20,120 nt of DNA from CAYRJA01 sp964424455 (GTDB taxonomy: Bacteria; Bacteroidota; Bacteroidia; Chitinophagales; UBA10324), in contig CAYRJA010000055.1 of assembly GCA_964424455.1 (NCBI GenBank), positions 1 to 20,120 of the forward strand, in the 5' to 3' direction. The notes below the pieces were generated by a model, which saw only the letters and a program-made list of their open reading frames with translations, was not told where the DNA came from and did no database searches. Shown in pieces: positions 7,153-14,669 of the stretch. Position numbers and translations under genes: made by a program. Within the stretch, counting starts at the first letter, position 1. The number at the start of each line of letters is the position of its first letter.

Positions 7153-7226
7153 TGAATAACGAACAAAGAATAACGAATATCGAAGGAATGAGAAAACAAA
7201 CTTCATTATTCCTTGTTCAATATTCG
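7153..7226. repeat. Gene-less inverted repeat between nuoK and nuoL
   Basis: Arms 7153-7176 and 7203-7226 pair at 19 of 24 positions. Their core (GAACAARGAATAAYGA, and CATTATTCCTTGTTC on the other side) matches the arms that flank the second four-helix-bundle gene at 17248 and 17738. It looks like the same repeat family without a cargo gene, leaving a 26-nt loop. Confidence 0.65.
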
Positions 7227-7245
7227 ATATTGAAAAAGATTCTGA

Positions 7246-9180
7246 ATGAGAAATGAATTGTATATATCGCTGATTCCTTTACTCCCTCTTGCAGGTTTTC
7301 TTTTGTTAGGATTATTCGGAAGAAAATATTTCAAAAACTTTTCCGGAATTATCGGAACAGGTTTACTGCTTATTTCAACTGTCATCTCGCTTGTTACAGC
7401 TTACAACTATTTTTTCATTAGCGGAAAGGTCAATGGAGTTTATCAAAAGATTGTTGCGCTGAACTACACATGGCTTCAATTCTCTCCCAATCTTTCCATT
7501 AATATGGGAATTATTCTTGACCCGATTTCAGTGATGATGATTGTCGTTGTAACACTCGTTTCGCTGATGGTTCATATATATAGTTTAGGCTACATGAAAG
7601 GTGAGGAACGGTTTGCTGCATACTATGCTTTCCTGTCGCTGTTTACCTTTTCCATGCTTGGATTGGTTTTGTCCTCCAATATTTTTCAGATATATATTTT
7701 CTGGGAGTTGGTGGGTATTTCCTCCTATCTGCTTATTGGTTTCTATTATGACAAACCTTCTGCAGTTGCCGCATCCAAGAAAGCATTTATTGTAACACGC
7801 TTTGCAGACCTCGGTTTTCTTATCGGAATTCTGATTCTTGCTTTCTATGGAGAAACACTTGACTTTACCACTTTAATTGAACGGCTTGCTGAACCTTCTC
7901 CTCAACTTATCACAGCAATACATGGTTCGTTTCTGGGAATTTCTGCACTCACATGGGGACTTGTATTGGTATTTGCCGGTGGCGCAGGAAAGTCGGCAAT
8001 GTTTCCACTGCATGTATGGCTGCCCGATGCAATGGAAGGACCTACTCCGGTTTCAGCGTTGATTCATGCAGCAACGATGGTAGTGGCAGGAGTGTATTTG
8101 ATAGCGAGGTTATTCCCAATATTGGTATTTACAAATGCAGCAGCGTTACAGGTAGTTGCATACACCGGCGCATTCTCCGCATTGTTTGCTGCCATTATCG
8201 CCTGTACACAAACAGACATCAAACGAGTACTCGCTTATTCCACCATGTCACAGATTGGTTATATGATGTTTGCACTCGGTGTTTCAAGCTACGGTGGTGA
8301 AGAGGGGTTGGGCTACACTGCCTCTATGTTTCACTTATTTACTCATGCATTTTTCAAGTCGTTGCTATTCCTTTGTGCCGGCGCTGTAATTCATGTTGTT
8401 CACAGTAATGAAATGAAAGATATGGGTGGCTTGCGTAAGCTTATGCCTGTAACACACATCACATTTCTTATCGCCTGTTTGGCAATTGCAGGAGTACCGC
8501 CGTTTGCAGGATTTTTCTCTAAGGAAGAAATTCTCTATGCTGCTTTTGAATCCAATAAGTTGATTTACATATTTGGATTAATCACTTCCGGCATCACAGC
8601 GTTTTATATGTTCCGTTTATATTTTAGAATATTCTGGAACAGAGAAACACCTCATCATGAAGGACACCATAGTGAGGGTGTTTTGTCAATGAAAATTCCA
8701 CTTATTATTCTTTCAGTATGTACGCTTGTTGTCGGCTTTATTCCCTTTTCAAATCTTGTAACAGCAGATGGAATTCCGATTCATGGCGAAGGAATACCTA
8801 TCAGCTTTTCAATTATCCCTGTAGCGCTTGGCTTAGTGGGAATTTCTATTGCATTTATTCTTTATCAAAAACAAAACGACAAAGCAGAAAATATTTCATC
8901 ATCACTTGGAGGAATTTATAGCGCTGCTTACCGTAAATTTTACATTGATGAGATTTACCTTTTCATTACGAAGAAAGTAATCTTCAACCTTGTGGGGAAA
9001 CCTGCCGCATGGTTCGATAAAAATATAGTGGACGGATTGATGAACCTGCTGGCAAGTGTAACAGCAGCAATTTCCTCCCTGATTAAAGGACTCCAGTCAG
9101 GAAAAGTGCAGGGTTATGCAATTTATTTTTTTGGAGGGGTGGTGGGGTTAGTTTTGATTTTTATTTACTGGTGGAAATAA
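7246..9180 (+). CDS. nuoL: NADH-quinone oxidoreductase subunit L
   Basis: NuoL is the distal antiporter-like proton pump of complex I. The 644-residue polytopic protein has the full family pattern: FWELVGISSYLLIGFYYDK with the TM5 Glu, GKSAMFPLHVWLPDAMEGPT and PVSALIHAATMVVAGVYL (proton_antipo_M core), HLFTHAFFKSLLFLCAGAVIH with its channel Lys, and PPFAGFFSKEEIL. The C-terminal third, including YIDEIYLFITKKVIF and a final helix, fits the long lateral-helix region. The ATG at 7246 follows the K-L repeat. nuoM, normally adjacent, is displaced by about 6.5 kb. Confidence 0.97.
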   Translation: MRNELYISLIPLLPLAGFLLLGLFGRKYFKNFSGIIGTGLLLISTVISLVTAYNYFFISGKVNGVYQKIVALNYTWLQFSPNLSINMGIILDPISVMMIVVVTLVSLMVHIYSLGYMKGEERFAAYYAFLSLFTFSMLGLVLSSNIFQIYIFWELVGISSYLLIGFYYDKPSAVAASKKAFIVTRFADLGFLIGILILAFYGETLDFTTLIERLAEPSPQLITAIHGSFLGISALTWGLVLVFAGGAGKSAMFPLHVWLPDAMEGPTPVSALIHAATMVVAGVYLIARLFPILVFTNAAALQVVAYTGAFSALFAAIIACTQTDIKRVLAYSTMSQIGYMMFALGVSSYGGEEGLGYTASMFHLFTHAFFKSLLFLCAGAVIHVVHSNEMKDMGGLRKLMPVTHITFLIACLAIAGVPPFAGFFSKEEILYAAFESNKLIYIFGLITSGITAFYMFRLYFRIFWNRETPHHEGHHSEGVLSMKIPLIILSVCTLVVGFIPFSNLVTADGIPIHGEGIPISFSIIPVALGLVGISIAFILYQKQNDKAENISSSLGGIYSAAYRKFYIDEIYLFITKKVIFNLVGKPAAWFDKNIVDGLMNLLASVTAAISSLIKGLQSGKVQGYAIYFFGGVVGLVLIFIYWWK

Positions 9181-9223
9181 ATATTCACACAAGATACCAT
9201 CAACAATTTCTCGCTTTATTCTT

Positions 9224-9612
9224 TTAAAGGTTGAAGGGATTATAAATCTTTAACTCTTTGATATTTTTGAAATCACCTTCATTTCTTGTTACTAAAGTCA
9301 GATTATTTACAATAGCGGTGGCTCCGATGATACAGTCGGGAGTTGCTGTATTATGACTGCGCTTTATTTCTATTGACTTATTCTCAATAGTTTATCAAGA
9401 TAAATAACTTTAGCGTGGGATAAAAATTCCTCTAGCCTTATCTTCAGTTCTTTGGTTATCTTATGCCATCCCAATATTTCAATATTTGAAATGGTTGAAA
9501 TATTGAAAGAAACTTTCAGGATTTCTCTTAGCTTTTTTTGTTGACTTTCAGGGATTTTTCCATCTAAGAAATAGATGAGGATATTGGTATCAATCAGGAA
9601 TTTCTCTTCCAT
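9224..9612 (-). pseudogene. PIN-domain toxin (VapC-like), frameshifted
   Basis: The first 74 or so codons read MEEKFLIDTNILIYFLDGK (first Asp of the PIN site), SNIEILGWHK (Glu), then VIYLDK, and hit a stop at 9370-9372. The remainder continues in another frame: TIENKSIEIKRSHN, TPDCIIGATAIVNNLTLVTRN (second Asp; typical PIN C-terminus), GDFKNIKELKIYNPFNL, stop at 9224-9226. Adding one A to the AAA run near 9395 restores one frame of about 130 residues, the normal length. PIN toxins of VapBC pairs are RNases. The gene overlaps the upstream antitoxin by 19 nt. Either it is inactivated by a one-base deletion, or the base is a sequencing error. Confidence 0.85.
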
Positions 9613-9833
9613 GCACTTCTCATGTTAAGTAATTCTTTTTCTGTATCTAAATTCAAGTGACTTAAAATCCCTTCATATTCCTTCGGGTTAAATGACTTTC
9701 TACCGGATTCTTTTTGTCTGTTTCTTTTAGTTGAGGTAGTTTCTTCTGTTTTTACAAAAACATTTATTGACTTTAGAAACTTAACCAATGAGTTAAACAG
9801 ATTTCTATTATTAGTTTCTATGATGGCTTTCAT
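9594..9833 (-). CDS. Putative antitoxin of a PIN-domain toxin
   Basis: This 79-residue hydrophilic protein is encoded directly upstream of the PIN gene, overlapping it by 19 nt, as expected for a VapBC-type pair. The N-terminus (MKAIIETNNRNLFNSLVKFLKSINVFVKTEE) resembles small Bacteroidota antitoxin-like proteins of the DUF2683 type. The rest is charged, with a basic centre (STKRNRQKESGRK) and a C-terminal helix-like segment suited to toxin binding. I do not see a clear AbrB or ribbon-helix-helix motif. The role is inferred mainly from position. Confidence 0.65.
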   Translation of the reverse strand: MKAIIETNNRNLFNSLVKFLKSINVFVKTEETTSTKRNRQKESGRKSFNPKEYEGILSHLNLDTEKELLNMRSAWKRNS

Positions 9834-9970
9834 AATTCAAAGATAGATAAGATTTAACGAATCTATATCGGTAAAGCGGAGTAGTTAAATTTTAACCATC
9901 TCGGAATTTGCGGTGGAAATTTTCTACCATATCCTGAATTACTCTATAATCCGTAAATCATTCATTCGCT

Positions 9971-12900
9971 CTATTTATTAATAATAAACTTCTTTACCTC
10001 CACTCCACTCTTACTGAACACCTGAACGAAGTATATTCCCTCCGGTAATTCTCCTAATGAAATGTTCATTGCTTTCTTAGTATCAAGATGCGGCTCAAAG
10101 AAAATCTTTTGACCGATAGTATTGAATATCTGTAATTCCGCAATGTCACTGAAGTTTGAAAAACTGATTTCAAACGAGCCGTCATTAGGATTAGGATAAA
10201 TGGAGAACGAAGAACTCTGGTTGATTAATCCTATTCCCGTTAAAGTCATGTTGACTGTATTGGATTGACTTGAACAATTATTTGCATCTGTTACAACTAC
10301 ATAATAATCTCCGGATTGTTGAGTCAAATATGTTTGTTCGGAAGCGCCGGAAATAACCGAGCCGTTAAGATACCATTTGTTTCCGGTTGCAGCACTTGAT
10401 TGAAGCTGATTACCACTAACTGTAATTTCAGGTTTAGGAGGCAATGAATTTACATTAATACTTACAGGGTTTGAAGAAGTTTGTCCGCATTTATTAGCAG
10501 CTTCTACCGTATAGCTTCCTGAACCTGTTACAGATAAAATCTTTCCGCTCTTATTTCCCGGAGTCCATAAATATGTGCAACCGGTGCAGGTATCTGTAAC
10601 AGTTAATGCAGCGCTTTCGCCTTCGCAGATATTGTCTGATGGAGCTACGGTTACGGAAGGAGTAGTTGGGAGTGGGCTAATATTAATGTATTTGTTCATG
10701 GTTTTTTGATTACTCCCACCGCTGTTTGTAACAGTCAAACTCACATTCTTCACCCCTGCAGAGTTGTAACAAATATTCGTTGGATTCCTTGCTGTTGAAG
10801 AAGAAGGAGTTGCTCCTGGGAATGACCAAAGCCAACTTGTCGGACTATTGGTAGAATTATCAGTAAACTGAATGCAATCTCCTGCACAAATAGTTGTTTT
10901 ACTTGCTGTAAAAGAAGGAACAGGAGCAGCAATGGTTGAAGTATAATTAGCGCTCCATCCATTTTTACGAATTGCTTCATCGGATAAAAACCAAATGAGC
11001 ATAGAACCTCCGGTTGATGTTACAGACGGTGGGATAGCGCTGCCCTTAAAACTTCCGAGTTGAGGTGCATTAGTATTGTCACCATCATAAACAATTACTC
11101 CGTCATAATTCTGCTCAGTATCAAATGAAGTAAAGGTTAAAGTGATGGATGCAGCGCCGGACGGCTGAATCAGCCATTTGCAATCTGCATTGTTGCCATA
11201 AAGACTTGCTCCGCTTCCGTCTGCAAAAGTTCCGCTCGGGGTTGTCAGAGTAGTTGTTCCGGTACAAAAGTCAGTTGTTGTTGAAGTATAATAAGCCGAC
11301 CAACCCTGTTTTACTACTCCCATATCAGTATAAAACCGGATAAGCATATTGCCGCCTGTTGAAGTAACTGAAGGAGGCAGGTTACTTCCTGAAAATCTGC
11401 CAAGCAAAGGTGCAGCAGTAGTAGCGCCATCGTAAACCTCAACTGCATCATAAATTGTTTTTCCATCTGACGAGGGTTCTTCCAGTTCAAACTCCGTAAA
11501 TTTTAGAGTAACAGTTTTTGCCTGAGGCGGCTGAATCAGCCACCTGCAGTCTAAGTTGTTACAGTAGTTATTAGCGCCACTACCATCAGAAACAGTTCCA
11601 TTATCAGATGAATTCAGCGTGGTTGTACCGGAGCAATACGCTGAGCCAGTTGAAGTATAATTTGCAGTAAACCCAGCCTTTGTATTGGTATAGTCAGAGA
11701 CAAAAATTACAAGCATTTCTCCTGTATAGGATGTAATAGACGAAGGAATATTTGTTCCCGAAAAATCTCCTAACTCATTTGTTAAATTCATATCATCATA
11801 AACAATTACACCGTCGAAATTCAATTCGGTGTTAAATGATGAAAAGGAAAGTGTTACAGTTTTTGCACATGGGGGAGCTATATACCAATAACATAACTGG
11901 TTATTTCCATAATTACCACTTCCTGAACCATCACTAAAAGTTCCGGATGGGTTAGACAAAACTGTACCTCCTTCACATGAAGGTGTTGTATAAACAGAAG
12001 TATAATTTACTGACCATCCTGCCGCAGTTGTATTCTCGTCTGAGATAAACTGAATAGTAGCCGCCCCCACTCCAGCGGTTGTTTGTATAGCAGGAGGCAA
12101 TGTGGTGCCGGAATATATTAAAGGAGTTCCCGTTGTCTCAGTTCCTCCATATATATACACCTTATCGTAACCAGATTCCGTAGCAAAAGAAGTAAAATCT
12201 AAAAAGATTTGAGTGGCTCCAGGAGGAGCAATTACCCATTTGCATCTTGCATTGTTTTGGTAGTTAGCGCTCCCGCTGCCATCTGTGAATGTGCCGCTTG
12301 CAGCAGTAAGACGAGTCGTTCCGCTGCAATAGTTGGTTGGATTATTACCAATACCCACGGCATACCATGCAGCACGAACAGCCATATATTGAGTGGAAGG
12401 ATTGCCGTATAAATCCTGTGCGGCTTGCAATGAACCTAAGTAAGCACTCAAATAATTGGAGTTAGAGGTAAGATAATATGCAAGATTTCTATAGACAATT
12501 TTTGTAGCATCTGTCATTCCAATTCCATTAACAGAATATAGGTTTCCAATGTCATTTGTTCCGCTTCCACCCTGGCATAACAAATAGAACCAATAATTTT
12601 GAACACCACTATTTGTATGAACGCCACCATTGTCATTTACAGAGTTGGGGTCTGACCAATAAGTCCCTTCGTATGTATCAGTACGCCCTTCTATGCCACT
12701 ATTAGGGTTTGACATTGAACGAAGATAATAAGGTGAAACTACAACGCAGTTCTCGCCGATTGTCCAATTTGGAGAAGATGCACCGTAAAATTCGATTGCC
12801 GTTCCAAAAATATCCGCGAATGATTCATTTAATGCACCAGATTCTCCCTGGTAAACAAGATTAGCAGTATATTGAATAACAGCATGAGAGAATTCGTGCC

Positions 12901-13315
12901 CAACAACATCAATGCTTACTAATGGACTAAACGGATTTCCGCTTCCATTCCCGTAGCTCATAGCATTCCCATTCCAAAAAGCGTTATCATAAGATTGATC
13001 ATAATGAACATAATTTTTAATTAATCCACCAGCATTATCGAAACTGTTTCTATTTAATTGAGTCAGATAGAAATCATAAGTTTTTTCCATTGCCCAATGA
13101 ACATCAAGTTCAGCTCTTCCCTTCAAAGAATTATTATATGAACCATTATTTCCTCCTCCCGACCAAGTGAATGTCCCAGAACTTTGTGTGATGGTATAAC
13201 TCCCTCCAAAGTCGTCTCCTATTACATCATAATCCCAAATCTCAACTTTGTAAGGCGGGTTTGTCATGGAAATATTCAGGTTCTTAAATGTTACAGGTGG
13301 GTAAGCATTATTCAC
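9971..13315 (-). CDS. M4 metallopeptidase catalytic part with CUB, PKD/Ig-like and T9SS sorting domains (C-terminal part)
   Basis: This 1,114-codon frame continues the protease that begins at 14422; the first codon here is GTG and may not be a real start. Thermolysin-family (M4) residues are present: the zinc motif HEFSH (140-144), GALNESFADIFG with zinc-ligand E164, and DNGGVHTNSGVQN with the catalytic His (about 233). Four CUB-like domains follow (about 330-440, 447-555, 561-678, 684-793), each opening with Cys and GTF.DGSG. Next are a PKD domain (797-880), two Ig-like domains (to about 1026), and a type A T9SS sorting domain (SFSIYPNPNDGSFEISF to GIYFVQVFSKSGVEVKKFIINK). The protein is probably exported and attached to or released from the cell surface by T9SS. 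Confidence 0.9.
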   Translation of the reverse strand: MNNAYPPVTFKNLNISMTNPPYKVEIWDYDVIGDDFGGSYTITQSSGTFTWSGGGNNGSYNNSLKGRAELDVHWAMEKTYDFYLTQLNRNSFDNAGGLIKNYVHYDQSYDNAFWNGNAMSYGNGSGNPFSPLVSIDVVGHEFSHAVIQYTANLVYQGESGALNESFADIFGTAIEFYGASSPNWTIGENCVVVSPYYLRSMSNPNSGIEGRTDTYEGTYWSDPNSVNDNGGVHTNSGVQNYWFYLLCQGGSGTNDIGNLYSVNGIGMTDATKIVYRNLAYYLTSNSNYLSAYLGSLQAAQDLYGNPSTQYMAVRAAWYAVGIGNNPTNYCSGTTRLTAASGTFTDGSGSANYQNNARCKWVIAPPGATQIFLDFTSFATESGYDKVYIYGGTETTGTPLIYSGTTLPPAIQTTAGVGAATIQFISDENTTAAGWSVNYTSVYTTPSCEGGTVLSNPSGTFSDGSGSGNYGNNQLCYWYIAPPCAKTVTLSFSSFNTELNFDGVIVYDDMNLTNELGDFSGTNIPSSITSYTGEMLVIFVSDYTNTKAGFTANYTSTGSAYCSGTTTLNSSDNGTVSDGSGANNYCNNLDCRWLIQPPQAKTVTLKFTEFELEEPSSDGKTIYDAVEVYDGATTAAPLLGRFSGSNLPPSVTSTGGNMLIRFYTDMGVVKQGWSAYYTSTTTDFCTGTTTLTTPSGTFADGSGASLYGNNADCKWLIQPSGAASITLTFTSFDTEQNYDGVIVYDGDNTNAPQLGSFKGSAIPPSVTSTGGSMLIWFLSDEAIRKNGWSANYTSTIAAPVPSFTASKTTICAGDCIQFTDNSTNSPTSWLWSFPGATPSSSTARNPTNICYNSAGVKNVSLTVTNSGGSNQKTMNKYINISPLPTTPSVTVAPSDNICEGESAALTVTDTCTGCTYLWTPGNKSGKILSVTGSGSYTVEAANKCGQTSSNPVSINVNSLPPKPEITVSGNQLQSSAATGNKWYLNGSVISGASEQTYLTQQSGDYYVVVTDANNCSSQSNTVNMTLTGIGLINQSSSFSIYPNPNDGSFEISFSNFSDIAELQIFNTIGQKIFFEPHLDTKKAMNISLGELPEGIYFVQVFSKSGVEVKKFIINK
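10937..12328 (-). repeat. Four tandem CUB-like domain repeats
   Basis: Four units of about 110 codons encode CUB-like beta-sandwiches. Each has the pattern C-x-GTTxL, GTF-x-DGSG-x-NY-x-NN, C-K/R-W-L-I-x-PP, a TSFDTE-like segment, VYDG, and GW-x-x-YTS at the end. Units 3 and 4 also share DNA words, for example GGCTGAATCAGCC at 11163 and 11529 over the WLIQP codons. This suggests relatively recent duplication or gene conversion. Confidence 0.85.
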
Positions 13316-13333
13316 ATAATTATTCCTTCCATT

Positions 13334-13336
13334 TTA
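13334..13336 (-). other. In-frame TAA stop inside the M4 protease gene
   Basis: The codon after DGSNAVV reads TAA, and the same frame then continues without interruption (NGRNNYVNNAYPPVTF...) into the catalytic domain. Both sides are in the same frame, so this is a single-base substitution or a read error, not an indel. It falls within the domain inserted in the M4 fold. Confidence 0.9.
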
Positions 13337-14422
13337 AACAACAGCATTAGAACCATCTTTCACGATTATGTAAAGGTCAGGATATTCATCTGCAAAAACA
13401 GCATACCACCAACTTGTTGTTACTTTACTGATTGTAAATGAATTCAAGGATTGTGTATTTGCCCAATTTGTAGTTGAGTTCGTAAAATCAACTGCATTAG
13501 CATAGCTTGTTCCATTTTTCATATTGAATGTTTGTATCGGTCTGCCCGATTCACGCAAACGATAAGAGCCGTTGTAACTATCCATTGTTATTGATTTTGT
13601 TCCGCTATACAGCGTACTACCGGTTCCTGTAACATCAGCATGAGCAATTTTGCTAATCTTATTTATCACTTCTCCTGTTAAAGCATCCACATAAACATCA
13701 ACTATATCATAGGGTTTTTCAGAAGCAATATTTATCCTGTAACAAAGCCGAAAATTACCGGTCTCATATACACCATCCTTGGGGGCAATAATCAGTTCTG
13801 CCGATGGAGAATAAGTTGCATTGGTGTCATTCTTCTCTGATTTTAGAAAATCTTCTTCATCTTTATTATTCCATAAATATTTTTCAGCACCTACAAAGTT
13901 CATTGCGTTTTCTATCGCTCTTTCTTTTGAAAGAGTTGGGATAATAGGGATTGATAATCCGGAGTAAAAATTTCCATTTGCTGAAATCAGTTTTCCATTC
14001 TTTTCATGCAGTAAATATTCTCCACCCATAACCTTAATTCCATTATATAGCTGCTGATATCGGAAATGTGTAAAACCAATTTCATCATTTTCGGTTCTTA
14101 TTAATTTGAAACTATCTTCATTAGAAGATTTCAATTCATTTGAGAATGTATTAAAAAATTCAGTCCCATTTACTTCACTCTCATCTTTGAACTGAATCAT
14201 GAAATAATTTCCTTCTTTTTGAATAGTAAAATTCTTTTTTTTCTGAGTTACAAGCTGATTTTGTGTTTTCGGTTGAATAACAATTTGCCCTGTATCTTTC
14301 TTAATTGAAGTAAAAGGGTTTGTAAAATTCTGAGTACTGAAAGATTTATTTTGTCCAAAAGATGCTATTCCAATCAAAAGGAATAACGACAAACAAATTG
14401 ATTTGTAAAAAATATTTTTCAT
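13334..14422 (-). CDS. M4 metallopeptidase, N-terminal part (signal peptide, propeptide, start of catalytic domain)
   Basis: The 362-residue frame begins with a signal peptide (MKNIFYKSICLSLFLLIGIASFGQ, cleavage after about residue 24). A fungalysin/thermolysin propeptide region follows (about 80-160, with HFRYQQLYNGIKVMGGEYLLHE), then a PepSY-like region (about 165-265, ending DVYVDALTGEVINKIS). The N-terminal strands of the M4 domain come next (GTGSTLYSGTKSITMDSYNGSYRLRE). Near residue 326 the M4 pattern is interrupted by a C2-like segment (WWYAVFADEYPDLYIIVKDG) that continues past the stop. As read, translation would end before the zinc site and give only a propeptide fragment. Intact, the two parts make one precursor of about 1,483 residues. 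It diverges from the DUF1016 gene across a 247-nt spacer. Confidence 0.88.
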   Translation of the reverse strand: MKNIFYKSICLSLFLLIGIASFGQNKSFSTQNFTNPFTSIKKDTGQIVIQPKTQNQLVTQKKKNFTIQKEGNYFMIQFKDESEVNGTEFFNTFSNELKSSNEDSFKLIRTENDEIGFTHFRYQQLYNGIKVMGGEYLLHEKNGKLISANGNFYSGLSIPIIPTLSKERAIENAMNFVGAEKYLWNNKDEEDFLKSEKNDTNATYSPSAELIIAPKDGVYETGNFRLCYRINIASEKPYDIVDVYVDALTGEVINKISKIAHADVTGTGSTLYSGTKSITMDSYNGSYRLRESGRPIQTFNMKNGTSYANAVDFTNSTTNWANTQSLNSFTISKVTTSWWYAVFADEYPDLYIIVKDGSNAVV

Positions 14423-14634
14423 TGCTGTATAGTTTTTCTGTCTAACAACTTAAAGTATCTGTTAATTGTACTGCAAGATTCCTGCAAGCATATTTTCGCT
14501 CTGGCAAATTGCAGAATTATAGTATAAAAGTAAAACTCTTTTGTCGCTATCATAATAAATACAAAGAGAATTAGGGCTGAGATTTATCTGCTTATTTTAT
14601 CTGGGTTTTAATACTTTCGTCCCTCAAACAAACC

Positions 14635-14657
14635 TTCCAGGTTTTTAAAACATGGAA
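14635..14657 (+). repeat. Hairpin just upstream of the DUF1016 gene
   Basis: TTCCA (14635-14639) and GTTT (14641-14644) pair with AAAC (14648-14651) and TGGAA (14653-14657), with one mismatch and a 3-base loop, ending 12 nt before the ATG. It could form in the 5' leader and affect translation of the nuclease. This is a weak structural call with no homology support. Confidence 0.3.
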
Positions 14658-14669
14658 AGTTTAAATTAA

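Noticed and set aside
9181..9223. Bidirectional terminator between nuoL and the PIN gene
   Set aside because: No stem-loop could be found in this short convergent gap.
9884..9896. Odd palindrome GTTAAATTTTAAC downstream of the protease as a terminator
   Set aside because: It is AT-only apart from the outer bases and has no following T-run or G-C stem; it may be chance.
11163..11541. Palindrome GGCTGAATCAGCC at 11163 and 11529 as a second dispersed motif
   Set aside because: Both copies encode the same WLIQP segment of homologous CUB units, so domain duplication explains them.
14450..14476. Bacteroidota-type promoter for the protease (TTG at 14474-14476 and TACTTTA at 14451-14457, minus strand)
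   Set aside because: The -7 box matches TAnnTTTG only partly and the spacing is slightly short; not strong enough to list.
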